Source: MGML01 sp034416335
Lineage (GTDB): Bacteria > Chloroflexota > Dehalococcoidia > Dehalococcoidales > UBA2162
NCBI GenBank assembly: GCA_034416335.1
Contig: DAOULV010000014.1
Coordinates: 1-30,543 of the forward strand
DNA length: 30,543 nucleotides
Reading direction: 5' to 3'
The notes beneath the pieces were generated by a model. It did not search any database. It was not told where the DNA came from and worked only from the letters and a program-made list of their open reading frames with translations. Position numbers and translations under genes: made by a program. Positions 17,400-26,360 of this stretch are shown piece by piece. Position 1 is the first letter of the stretch. The number at the start of each line of letters is the position of its first letter.

Positions 17400-17459
17400 A
17401 GTTCCTCTCTGCCATTTTGCATTACAACTCTATCGGTTTTGCCAGATTCCTGTGGATAA

Positions 17460-18377
17460 TTATAATACAGGTCTGGGCATGAGTCCAGCCTTTTCTACCA
17501 TCTCGGGAACAATACTCTCCCAGCCTACAGCCATAATATGTATGCCGTGTACCCCGGATATCTCCTTGATTTGTTCAATAATTTCCAGGACTATTTTTAC
17601 TCCCTCTTCCTTAGCTTCCTCCGCTTTTTCCAGTCTGGATATTATTTCATCCGGTACACTTACTCCGGAAACATAATCTCTCATGTAACGGGCCATACCT
17701 ACCGACCTGATGGGAATGACACCCGCCAGAATATGCACCTGTTTGTCCAGGCCCCGGTCGCAAACCATCTCCATGAATCTGGCGAATTTAGGCACATCGT
17801 AGACTGCTTGAGTCTGGATAAAATCAGCCCCGGCTTTAATCTTTTTCGCCAGTCTTTTCACCCGGAATTCAAAAGGATCAGCAAAAGGATTGGCAGCAGC
17901 GCCGATAAATACAGGAACTTCCCCGGAGATATCTTCATCGCACTGGAATTTCTTCTCATCCCGCATTTTCTTAAGCATCTGGATTAGCTGGATCGAGTCT
18001 ATATCGAAGACGCCCTTTGCCATAGGATGGTTGCCAAACTTCTGGTGGTCACCGGAAAGGCAGAGGAAATTTCCGACGCCTGCAGCTACGGCACCCAGTA
18101 TATCACTTTGCAGCGCCAGCCGGTTCCGGTCTCTAACAACCATCTGCATTACCGGTTCAGCGCCAACCTGCATAAGAAGCACGCAACCTGCCATGCTGGA
18201 CATACGTACAATGGCTGTCTGATTATCGGTTATATTTACGGCGTCACAGCAGTTGCGAAGCAACTCGCCTTTCTTCTGTATCACCGCAGCGCTGGTACCT
18301 TTCGGTGGTCCTGCCTCTGCCGTAACGGCAAACCTCCCGCTCTCCAGTATTTTCTCCAGATTTGTCCCTGCTTTCAT
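17460..18377 (-). CDS. metF: Methylenetetrahydrofolate reductase, MetF subunit
   Basis: 305 aa, the normal length for MetF, with the TIM-barrel cues AVTAEAGPPKG, LCLSGDHQ, IGAAANPFADP and ADFIQTQAVYD and an HILAGVIPI strand. It reduces methylene-THF to methyl-THF, the step of the methyl branch of the Wood-Ljungdahl pathway. The ATG overlaps the stop of the preceding histidine kinase gene (18374-18377), indicating coupled translation. MetV, MvhD and HdrABC are encoded upstream on the same strand. This reproduces the MetVF-HdrABC-MvhD type of reductase described in Moorella, in which Hdr modules feed electrons to MetF. Confidence 0.93.
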   Translation of the reverse strand: MKAGTNLEKILESGRFAVTAEAGPPKGTSAAVIQKKGELLRNCCDAVNITDNQTAIVRMSSMAGCVLLMQVGAEPVMQMVVRDRNRLALQSDILGAVAAGVGNFLCLSGDHQKFGNHPMAKGVFDIDSIQLIQMLKKMRDEKKFQCDEDISGEVPVFIGAAANPFADPFEFRVKRLAKKIKAGADFIQTQAVYDVPKFARFMEMVCDRGLDKQVHILAGVIPIRSVGMARYMRDYVSGVSVPDEIISRLEKAEEAKEEGVKIVLEIIEQIKEISGVHGIHIMAVGWESIVPEMVEKAGLMPRPVL

Positions 18378-19831
18378 CGGTGTTTACTCCTCTTAGCTTT
18401 ACTCAACTTGGGCAGTGAAAAACAAAATCTGCTTCCTTTATCGGTCACAGGACAGGGGCTCTCAACCCATATCTTTCCCCCGTGGGCTTCAACAATCCTC
18501 CGACTTATGGACAATCCCAGACCTGTTCCCTTGATTTCCACATTACTCGCCCGGAAAAAATCCTCAAAGAGTTTTGGTATCTCCTCAGCTGGAATGCCAA
18601 TCCCGGTATCTGAAACCTCGACCAGTAAATTCCTGGCCTGTTCCTTTACCCTTACGGTTATCGAACCCTCAGGAGTATAATTGATAGCATTATTTACCAG
18701 GTTGGTAACTACCTGTTGCAGTCGAGAGTCTGAACCTTTAACGCGAAGTGTTCCCGAAGGAATCTCAACTTCAAGCTTTAAACCTTTTTCCTCAGCCAGA
18801 TTACGCTGGCCATCGATAGAATTTTTAATTATCCGGCGCAGTGAAATCTCTTTCATCTCCTGGACAACCTGGCCTGTTTCAATACGCGGAATATCCAGCA
18901 GGTCACTAATCAGGGTTAACAGTTCAGTAATGCGATGGGCGCTCCGCTGCAGCATATTCTTCTGCTTTTCAGAAATTTCTCCGGCAAACCCTCCCAGCAT
19001 GACCCACAGGAAACCCTGAATAGCAGTAAGCGGTGCTTTTAAGTCATGCGCAGCGATACTAATGAAACGTAGAAACTGGTCCTTTTCCTCCTCAAGTTTG
19101 GCTATCGACATAGAAGCCTGCTCTAATTCACTGTTTTTCTCTTCTATCAAGTCCTCCTGCAAAGATTCCACCTGCCGCTGTCTTTTCCTTAACTCCCCGG
19201 CAATAGATGTAGTCACGTAGGTCGTTCCGTAAAGTAATGCCGCCAGAGGTACGATTACCGCAAGAATACGACCTATTTCGTTGTACCGCCCCGGCAGAAC
19301 GAATCCCTCAAGGTTAACATGAGGTATTACGCTGGCATATTCCAGGCCAAACAATAGTGATACCAGGATAATAGCTATCGTGGCAAGCGTATAAACAATC
19401 CGGTAGTTCAAACCGATGCTGGCACATACGATGTGAAAAACAAAGAAGAAGACGAAAGGATTTTCTACCCCACCGGTGAAATGCAGCAATACGGTGAGGG
19501 CCAGCATATCAAGTAAAATATGGAAATATATATATCGTCGGACGTGTGGTATAACCAGTTCTTCCCTTAACGTACGCAGACCGATAACCTGCCGTATCAG
19601 TACCAGGTTGTAGAGGACCATGAATCCGCAGATAATATATACCGGCAATGTCGGAAAACCAATGCGAAATGCATATCTGGCTACTACGGTGACTACGATA
19701 ACCCCGAGTATAGCGATCCACCTTAACCAGGTGAATACTCCGAGACGCATGACCAGAGTCTCTTCCTCAGGGGTACGGTCGTTCTCCAATCCAACCATAT
19801 TGTTAACAGAATTGTTATCGGACACCGTCAT
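18374..19831 (-). CDS. RegB/PrrB-like redox-sensing histidine kinase
   Basis: Up to 485 aa. An ATG at 19831 touches its AAAGGA site, so GTG at 19825 (6 bp spacing) is the more likely start. The N-terminal half holds about six membrane helices (about 33-207). Between helices is HFTGGVENPF: the GGVENPF at 120-126 fits the GGxxNPF quinone-binding signature of RegB/PrrB. A coiled-coil linker (about 215-255) is followed by the H-box with H262 (AAHDLKAPLTA), N-box (NNAINYTPEG), DTGIGIP and GTGLGLSIS ATP-binding motifs, so it is a complete kinase. It sits between metV and metF and overlaps metF by 4 bp. Quinone-pool sensing is inferred from the motif. Confidence 0.85.
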   Translation of the reverse strand: MTVSDNNSVNNMVGLENDRTPEEETLVMRLGVFTWLRWIAILGVIVVTVVARYAFRIGFPTLPVYIICGFMVLYNLVLIRQVIGLRTLREELVIPHVRRYIYFHILLDMLALTVLLHFTGGVENPFVFFFVFHIVCASIGLNYRIVYTLATIAIILVSLLFGLEYASVIPHVNLEGFVLPGRYNEIGRILAVIVPLAALLYGTTYVTTSIAGELRKRQRQVESLQEDLIEEKNSELEQASMSIAKLEEEKDQFLRFISIAAHDLKAPLTAIQGFLWVMLGGFAGEISEKQKNMLQRSAHRITELLTLISDLLDIPRIETGQVVQEMKEISLRRIIKNSIDGQRNLAEEKGLKLEVEIPSGTLRVKGSDSRLQQVVTNLVNNAINYTPEGSITVRVKEQARNLLVEVSDTGIGIPAEEIPKLFEDFFRASNVEIKGTGLGLSISRRIVEAHGGKIWVESPCPVTDKGSRFCFSLPKLSKAKRSKHR

Positions 19832-19917
19832 TCCTTTGCTTTTTATTCCGTAACGGGCAGCGGATGTAACCTTACGGCGACGTTATTTCAGTCTCACCTT
19901 ATCTTACGAGCAACTTG

Positions 19918-20586
19918 TTATTTATCCAGAATTTCTAAACTAACTCTCCGGGGTCCTCCTGATTGGCTGGCTCCCCAGTCCTTGGTAGGTTCGACTTCAT
20001 CTAATCTATCTAACTGACCGAGAGCGGTCAGTCGGTCGATTATCAGTTGCCAGGCACAGGCGGTGTTCGGGTCGACTTCACACTTTCCGTCCGCCGAACC
20101 TCCACAGGGGCCGTTCAACAAGCCCTTGGCGCATCTGGCGATGGGGCATATTCCACCAGTCACGTCAAGTAAACAATTACCACAAGCTTCACACTGCTCC
20201 GCCCAAACGCCTTCGGCTTCGGTTATACCGATAAAGCAAGTATTTAATGCCGGAATTACAGGTACAGGCTCCAGCATATCAGCGACAAGCTGCACACCGG
20301 CACCGCAGGCCATTGATAGAACCGCATCATAATTCCCGGCCATCTCTACGATAGGTTCGATATACTCTCTGTCGCACTGACGCTGGATAGTTTCTTCGCC
20401 GATTTCAATATCGGTATTCCCCTGTTTACTTACCATCCTCAGTTGTGTTGCCAGCAGCCCTACCTCTTTCTCACCTCCGGCCATACATACGCTTACACAG
20501 GTGCCGCAACCCAGGATAAGCAGCTTCTTATAACCCTGCACTTTCGCTTCTATTTCATCAAAAGGTTTTCTCGATCCAACAATCAT
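19918..20586 (-). CDS. metV: MetV, zinc/Fe-S partner subunit of methylenetetrahydrofolate reductase
   Basis: 222 aa. The C-terminal cysteine-rich block CEACGNCLLDVTGGICPIAR followed by CAKGLLNGPCGG is the PF12225-type MetF-associated domain. The N-terminal half is a Rossmann-like unit (LLILGCGTCVSVCMAGG). In Moorella-type reductases MetV binds MetF and links it to the Hdr electron module. Its ATG overlaps the TGA of the selenocysteine mvhD by ATGA (20583-20586), and a GAGGT site lies 8 bp upstream. An 86-bp gap with no feature separates it from the kinase gene. Confidence 0.88.
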   Translation of the reverse strand: MIVGSRKPFDEIEAKVQGYKKLLILGCGTCVSVCMAGGEKEVGLLATQLRMVSKQGNTDIEIGEETIQRQCDREYIEPIVEMAGNYDAVLSMACGAGVQLVADMLEPVPVIPALNTCFIGITEAEGVWAEQCEACGNCLLDVTGGICPIARCAKGLLNGPCGGSADGKCEVDPNTACAWQLIIDRLTALGQLDRLDEVEPTKDWGASQSGGPRRVSLEILDK

Positions 20587-21005
20587 TCTACCTTACCTCT
20601 TTTTAAGGGATTAGGCCCTAATTGCCGAGCCCTTTCGGTCATCTCATTGCAGGCATTCACAAATAATATGGCATCCGAAGCGCCGAGGTTGAACATCTCG
20701 AGACGCTCTGGCTGAAGTCTCACTTCCTCCAGAAGTTTCTTAGCCTGCTTGACCTTCTGTTTCGCTCTCAGATTTCCTTCCAGGAAATGGCAGTTGCCTT
20801 CCTCTCAGCCGGCGACGAAGACAGCATCCGCTCCATCCTCGAATGCTTTCAAAAGGTGAATGGTGTCCACTGTCCCCGTGCACATTAACTTTACTATGCG
20901 TACGTTAGGCGAATACTCCAGGCGCATAGAGCCGGCTAAATCAGCCGCCGAATAAGCACAATAGTGGCAACAAAAGGCGATGATTTTTGGCTCGAAGGCC
21001 TCCAT
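20583..21005 (-). CDS. mvhD: MvhD-like [2Fe-2S] protein, selenocysteine-containing
   Basis: 140 aa if TGA at 20807-20805 is read as selenocysteine (residue 67). The first 66 residues end ...DAVFVAG. After the TGA the frame continues EEGNCHFLEGNLRAKQ to a stop overlapping metV, with normal MvhD sequence throughout. The position corresponds to the conserved cysteine of the GC..G.CH motif of MvhD. Other cluster cysteines: C12, C13, C16, C42, C72. In some methanogens (VhuD) the same place is selenocysteine. MvhD normally delivers electrons to HdrA. Here it lies between hdrA and metV, as in the Moorella reductase. Calling it a 66-aa fragment would be wrong. Confidence 0.88.
20772..20788 (-). promoter_or_regulatory. 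Candidate bacterial SECIS hairpin
   Basis: Sixteen bases after the in-frame TGA the mRNA can fold ATTTCC-TGGAA-GGAAAT: a perfect 6-bp stem with a 5-nt loop having G in its second position. Spacing and loop composition fit the bacterial requirement for a stem-loop just downstream of UGA. An alternative smaller fold (GGAAGGC pairing with GCC/TTCC) exists nearby and would compete. Confidence 0.5.
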
Positions 21006-21026
21006 TATAGTTCGTTCCTTTCTCGA

Positions 21027-24000
21027 CTAATCTACAGAAAGTGCCGCGCTCTTAACCGTAATCTGCTCGTCAGAATAATGTTGCAGCTTTATAGCTTTAC
21101 GAGGGCAGGCACTGGCACAAATACCACAACCCTGACACGCTGCCGCCTCTATGTTAGCCACGCCATCCTCATTTATCCGTGGCACACCGAACGGACAAGA
21201 CCGCACGCAGGTCAGGCAGGCTACACACCGGTCCGGCTCTACAACTGAAACCACACCTCCAACCATCAGATACGGCTGGGAAAGTATGGTTAAGGCTCGT
21301 GATACTGCACCTCTTGCCTGTGCGATCGATTCCGAAATGAGTTTGGGTGAATGGGCTAAACCGCAAAGGTACATACCTTCGTTGACGAAATCCAGGGGGC
21401 GTAGCTTCATATGAGCTTCCATATAGAATCTATCCTGCGTTAATGGAAGCTTGAGCTTGCTGGCAAATTCTTCGGTATCAGGTTGAGGTCGGATGCCGGC
21501 GCTCAGGACGAGTTTATCCGGTTCCAGCAAAATGTCTGCTCCGAGAACCTCATCATAAACCTTTACCGTCAGCTTACCGTTCTCCTCATTTACCTCAGGC
21601 TTTGCCTCTACTGTGTAGCGTATGAAGGTTACTCCTTTGTCCCTGGCCTCTCGATATCGCAGTTCGTGCATACCATAGGTACGTATATCACGGTAAAGGA
21701 TATACACCTCTGTATCCGGGTTCGTCTCCTTCAACTTGATGGCATTGTTGATAGCCTGAGTACAGCACACCCGGCTGCAATACATATGCTCTTCTTCACG
21801 CGAGCCGACACATTGTATCATCGCTACCGAGTTCAAGTTCCCGACATCCTCAGAGTCCAGGGCTATCTTCTCTTCCAGCTCAAGCTGAGTCAACACCCTT
21901 TCCGATTCCCCGTAGAGATACTCAACCGGCTTGTACTCGGTTCCGCCGGTTGCCAGGATAACCACGCCGTGTTCGATTTCCTCGATATTTCCATCGGCAG
22001 TAACGACCTCAGTTCTGTAATTGCCAACATAACCGGAAAAGTTACTCACTTTCGCACCTTTATACAAGGTTACTTTTGGCTCTGACTCTACCTGTTCGAT
22101 CAACATTGAAAGTAATGCCTGTGGATCAGTACCGTCTTCACTAAAGTAGATGTTTCTCAGGTTGCCACCAAGTTCCGAATCCCTTTCTACCAGAACAGAC
22201 TCGAATCCCTGCGATGCCAGCGTTAATGCTGCTGTCATCCCCGATATTCCTCCGCCGATAACCAGCGCCTTCCGTTTTACTTCGGACGGTGACTCGTGTA
22301 TTGGCTGAAGCGTAGCTGCACGAGCTACCGCCATCTGCACCAGTTCTCTGGCTTTTTCCGTTGCCTCAGGAAGGTGAGTAGCATGGACCCAGGAACACTG
22401 GTCTCTAATGTTTGCCATGTCAAAAAGGTATTTGTTGAGACAGGCCTCTCGAATGGTATCCTGAAATAGCGGTTCATGGGTACGGGGGGTGCAGGAAGCC
22501 ACCACCACGCGATTTAGTTCATGTTCTTTAATCGCCTCGATTATCTTATTCTGCGTATCCGAAGAGCAGGTATACAGGTTTTCCTCCGCGTGCACTACAT
22601 AGGGTAACGTTTTGGCGTATTCAGCCACGCTGGGCACATCCACAACTCGTGCGATATTCGTCCCACAGCGGCAGACGAAGACGCCCACCCGCGGCTCCTG
22701 ATTATTCACTTCAATTTCCGATGGATACTCTTTCTCGTTTACCATTGTTCCCCGTGCCTCGGCAATCGCCTGAGAAGCCAGGGATGCTGCACTGCTGGCA
22801 CTCATCACCGATTCAGGAATATCCATCGGGGCTTCAAAAGACCCGGCAACAAAAATACCCGGGCGTGAGGTAATATTGGGCTGGAACTCGTTAGTTTTGC
22901 AGAAACCAAACCTGTCAAGGTCCACGTTAAGTCTGTCGGCCAGCTCCTCTGTGCCTGATGAAGGTACCAGTCCCACAGAAAGGACGACCATATCGAATTC
23001 TTCCTGGACTTTATCACCATTTTCGTCGCCGTATTCCAGGAGAAGGTTTTTACTCTGCTGCAGCTCCTTGATTCCCGATACGATGCTCTTGATATATCTT
23101 ACGCCGAATTTGTCCTTGGCCGACTCATAGTATCTCTCGAAACCTTTTCCGAATGCTCTGATATCATTATAGAAAATAGTTGGTTGAATGGTATTTTCGT
23201 GCTCCCGGGCGATGATTGCTTCCTTGGTCGCGTACATACAGCAGACTGATGAACAGTAATCACGACCGCAGGTCTCGTCTCTCGAACCCACGCACTGTAT
23301 CCAGGCAACCTTTACAGGATGACTACCGTCTGACGGGCGTAAAATCTGGCCCTGGAAAGGGCCGGAGGCAGACAAAATCCGCTCAAATTCCATGCTGGTT
23401 ACAACGTTAGCCATTCGACCGTGCCCGTACTCACCCTTAATGGCAGCATCGAAAGGCTCAAATCCCGGTGCCAGGACAACTGAGCCTACCGGTATCTCCA
23501 TCACTTCTTCTTTCATATCGTGCATAACGGCTTCTGCCTGACAGACGGCTACGCACTGGAGGCATTCGCTGCACAGTCCGCAGTCCAGACAACGCTCTGC
23601 CTCAGCTACGGCTTCCTCTTCCGAGTAACCCACATCTATTTCGTCAAAACTGGAGAGTCTTCTTTCCAGAGGTATCCTCTTCAGTTGCAGTCTTTCCTTT
23701 CTCTCGTGTTCGCCTTCAGGCAAGGGTGCCGGCTCTTCCTCCGGTTTCTCCCGCCCCTCACCAAGATCAACCCCATTGAGATAACGTTCAATAGAAACAG
23801 CAGCTTCGTGCCCGTGGTTAATAGCTTCAACGGCTGACTTCGGTCCCGTAACCCCGTCACCGCCGGCGAAAATTCCCTTTTCATCTGTCTCCAGTGTAAT
23901 CGGGTTAGCGACTATCAATCCGTTCGGGCTGGTTTTCACATCGGTTTCTGGAGGTAGCAGTGAAAGGTCGGTAGCCTGCCCTATTGCCATAATAACCGTG

Positions 24001-25493
24001 TCGCATTCGAGCTTGAAAGTGGTCGACGTGGCGATGGGACGACGCCGGCCGCTGTCATCGGGCTCGCCCAACTCCATCTCATTACACTCTATCCCTACCA
24101 CATTATTATTTTTATCAGCCATAATTCTCTTTGGATTGGACAGCAGCCTGAACTGAATTCCTTCTTCCCTGGCATCCTCCACCTCTTCAGAACGAGCCGG
24201 CATTTCTTCATACGACCGGCGGTAGACAATGTAGGTGTCCCTGGCACCCAGCCTGAGGGCGGTCCTGGCAGCATCGATAGCTACGTTACCGCCACCGATA
24301 ACCACCACCCGTTTACCTATACCGGTTTCCTTTCCGGAGTTGGCATTTTTTAGAAAATCGAGTGCCGGTAATACCTCAGGTAGGTCAACACCAGGTATAT
24401 CCAGTCCCTGGCTTTTCTGAGCTCCAATCGCTAAATAAATAGCCTGATAGCCCTGTGACTTAAGCTCAGCGAGGGGAAAACTGTCATCTATCGGTGTGTT
24501 CAGTTTCAGTTCTATCCCCAAATCGATAATATCCTGAATATCAGCATTGAGCACATCTCTTGGTAGACGGTACCTTGGAATAGCTGTTTGAAGCTGCCCG
24601 CCGGGTTCAGAGCCTGCCTCAAATATTGTGACAGGATATCCGTGCTTAACCAGGTCATACGCACAGGTAAGACCTGATGGTCCGGCTCCTACTATCGCCA
24701 CCTTCGGTTTTGTCGAATCTATTTCCGGCTTCTCCTCCGGGGGAATAGAGCCCTCTCCCCTCTTTTTTCTGACGATGTCCGCTACAAAACTTTTTAGCGG
24801 TGCTATACCTATCGGCTCATCTATTTCACCCCGGTTACATTCCTGTTCACAGGGATGATGGCATATCCTGCCCAGTACCGACGGCAGCGGTATCCATTGT
24901 TTTATATGATCAACTGCTTCCAGGTATTTACCCTTGGAAATAAGAGCCACATATCCCTGTCCGTTGCAGCCTGCGGGGCAGGTGAGTTTGCATGGTGGTC
25001 TTGCCATCTTGCTTATGGCTACGGCACCCGGTATCGCCTGAGGATAGCGCTTGTCGATTGCCTTGCGCGTGGTCAGTCCTTCCTCAAATTCATGCAGCAG
25101 GTCGACCGGGCATGCTTCGATACAGTCGCCGCAACCGCTGCATTTCTCTTCATCAACGTATCTCGGTTTCTTTAACACCTTGACATTGAAGTTACCCACT
25201 TCTCCGTCTATACTCTCGACACTGGCGTTGGTGATTAGCTCGATATTGTTGTGCTTGCCGACCTCGATAAGCTTTGGGGATATCATGCACATGGAGCAGT
25301 CATTTGTCGGGAATGTTTTGTCGAGCTGGGACATCCTGCCGCCGATAGAGCTGTTCTCTTCCACCAGATAGACCTTGAAGCCGGAATTTGCCAGGTCCAG
25401 AGCCGACTGCATACCGGAGATACCTCCTCCCACCACCATGATTGCCCCTATTTTATTCTGTACTGTCTTTTCTGTATTCCCGTTACTACCCAT
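21027..25493 (-). CDS. hdrA: Giant HdrA: double HdrA with inserted GltD/NfnB-like flavoprotein module
   Basis: 1488 aa. Residues 16-130 start an HdrA (VGGGISG at 21-27, CSMC at 66-69, ferredoxin C118-C128). A GltD/NfnB-like domain follows at about 160-575: the Fe-S segment CKLTCPAGCNGQG and CHHPCEQECNRG, FAD loop GAGPSG (269-274), NAD(P)-type loop GGGNVAID (400-407) and AGGDGV. HdrA resumes at about 600-915 (C635-C651 cluster, CVGSRDE). A second HdrA unit spans 935-1488 (CRCG, GGGISG at 1080-1085, CVGSREE, then two ferredoxin motifs at C1423-C1433 and C1453-C1463). HdrA is the flavin bifurcation subunit of Hdr. The inserted module may supply NAD(P)H in place of hydrogenase, which is inferred. 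AAGGT ribosome site. Confidence 0.92.
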   Translation of the reverse strand: MGSNGNTEKTVQNKIGAIMVVGGGISGMQSALDLANSGFKVYLVEENSSIGGRMSQLDKTFPTNDCSMCMISPKLIEVGKHNNIELITNASVESIDGEVGNFNVKVLKKPRYVDEEKCSGCGDCIEACPVDLLHEFEEGLTTRKAIDKRYPQAIPGAVAISKMARPPCKLTCPAGCNGQGYVALISKGKYLEAVDHIKQWIPLPSVLGRICHHPCEQECNRGEIDEPIGIAPLKSFVADIVRKKRGEGSIPPEEKPEIDSTKPKVAIVGAGPSGLTCAYDLVKHGYPVTIFEAGSEPGGQLQTAIPRYRLPRDVLNADIQDIIDLGIELKLNTPIDDSFPLAELKSQGYQAIYLAIGAQKSQGLDIPGVDLPEVLPALDFLKNANSGKETGIGKRVVVIGGGNVAIDAARTALRLGARDTYIVYRRSYEEMPARSEEVEDAREEGIQFRLLSNPKRIMADKNNNVVGIECNEMELGEPDDSGRRRPIATSTTFKLECDTVIMAIGQATDLSLLPPETDVKTSPNGLIVANPITLETDEKGIFAGGDGVTGPKSAVEAINHGHEAAVSIERYLNGVDLGEGREKPEEEPAPLPEGEHERKERLQLKRIPLERRLSSFDEIDVGYSEEEAVAEAERCLDCGLCSECLQCVAVCQAEAVMHDMKEEVMEIPVGSVVLAPGFEPFDAAIKGEYGHGRMANVVTSMEFERILSASGPFQGQILRPSDGSHPVKVAWIQCVGSRDETCGRDYCSSVCCMYATKEAIIAREHENTIQPTIFYNDIRAFGKGFERYYESAKDKFGVRYIKSIVSGIKELQQSKNLLLEYGDENGDKVQEEFDMVVLSVGLVPSSGTEELADRLNVDLDRFGFCKTNEFQPNITSRPGIFVAGSFEAPMDIPESVMSASSAASLASQAIAEARGTMVNEKEYPSEIEVNNQEPRVGVFVCRCGTNIARVVDVPSVAEYAKTLPYVVHAEENLYTCSSDTQNKIIEAIKEHELNRVVVASCTPRTHEPLFQDTIREACLNKYLFDMANIRDQCSWVHATHLPEATEKARELVQMAVARAATLQPIHESPSEVKRKALVIGGGISGMTAALTLASQGFESVLVERDSELGGNLRNIYFSEDGTDPQALLSMLIEQVESEPKVTLYKGAKVSNFSGYVGNYRTEVVTADGNIEEIEHGVVILATGGTEYKPVEYLYGESERVLTQLELEEKIALDSEDVGNLNSVAMIQCVGSREEEHMYCSRVCCTQAINNAIKLKETNPDTEVYILYRDIRTYGMHELRYREARDKGVTFIRYTVEAKPEVNEENGKLTVKVYDEVLGADILLEPDKLVLSAGIRPQPDTEEFASKLKLPLTQDRFYMEAHMKLRPLDFVNEGMYLCGLAHSPKLISESIAQARGAVSRALTILSQPYLMVGGVVSVVEPDRCVACLTCVRSCPFGVPRINEDGVANIEAAACQGCGICASACPRKAIKLQHYSDEQITVKSAALSVD

Positions 25494-25502
25494 AATCAGA
25501 CC

Positions 25503-26357
25503 TTAAATTAGTCCTTTCCCCTCCAGTAGTGGTCGTGGATCCACCATATGCCTGCCAAACCATTTCTTTACCGACGGATCCCCGAATGCCAATCCCATAA
25601 GTTCAGTAAAATAGAATACCGGCATTTCGTATTTTTTACCGCTGTCGGCGGATATTTCATCCTGCCTGCTATCCAGATTCGATTGGCATACAGGGCAACC
25701 GGCCACAATACAATCCGCACCGGCTTCTTCCGCCATATCGAGCAGTTTTGCAGTTAGCTTTTTAGCAATATCGGGGTGTGTAAACATCAGACTGCCCCCG
25801 CAGCAGTCAGTTTTGTATGACCAATCCCGGACATCCGCTCCCAGACTCATCACTAATTTATCCATGGCCCGTGGGTTCTCAGGATTACCCGCATCGGTAA
25901 CCTTGGGAGGCCGTACAGTCAAACAGCCATAATAACAGACGGGGGTTAGCCCGGAGAGAGGTTTCTTTACCTTCGCTCTCAGAGTCTTTTCACCTATATC
26001 TTCCCAGAAGAAGTCAACAATATACTTAATATGAAAATTGCCTTCGTACTCATCCGGAATATTCGCTATTCCTTTGCCGGTTGATAGTGCCTTCTCAGCA
26101 ACTTTGAATCTTTGAAAGCACGCAGCACAGGGAACTACCAGATCCATCCCGGCTTTATCGGCAATCAGCAGGTTCCTGGCCGGAAGGGCTTTCGCCAATT
26201 CCTCATTAGTGGTATGGGCGGATGATGCACCGCAACAGGTCCAGCCTTCCAGTTCTTTGAGGTTAATATCCAGTAGTTGAGTGACTGCCTTAACTGACTC
26301 CCCGTACTCTCTGGCTGTACCGTCCAGAGAACAGCCGGGGTAAAACGATACATTCAT
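25503..26357 (-). CDS. hdrB: Heterodisulfide reductase subunit B-like
   Basis: 284 aa with two CCG modules: FYPGCSLDG, TCCGASSAH and PCAACFQR in the first, CYYGCL, DCCGGSL and AGCPVCQSNLD in the second. These bind the pair of noncubane [4Fe-4S] clusters in HdrB. It starts 3 bp after hdrC and ends 9 bp before hdrA. In methanogens the site reduces CoM-S-S-CoB; in bacteria with MetVF it is part of the reductase complex and its real substrate is unknown. Confidence 0.9.
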   Translation of the reverse strand: MNVSFYPGCSLDGTAREYGESVKAVTQLLDINLKELEGWTCCGASSAHTTNEELAKALPARNLLIADKAGMDLVVPCAACFQRFKVAEKALSTGKGIANIPDEYEGNFHIKYIVDFFWEDIGEKTLRAKVKKPLSGLTPVCYYGCLTVRPPKVTDAGNPENPRAMDKLVMSLGADVRDWSYKTDCCGGSLMFTHPDIAKKLTAKLLDMAEEAGADCIVAGCPVCQSNLDSRQDEISADSGKKYEMPVFYFTELMGLAFGDPSVKKWFGRHMVDPRPLLEGKGLI

Positions 26358-26360
26358 TTG

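Noticed and set aside
20805..21005. Truncated or frameshifted mvhD pseudogene
   Set aside because: The only interruption is a TGA at a conserved cysteine site with intact sequence after it and a hairpin downstream; selenocysteine explains it better.
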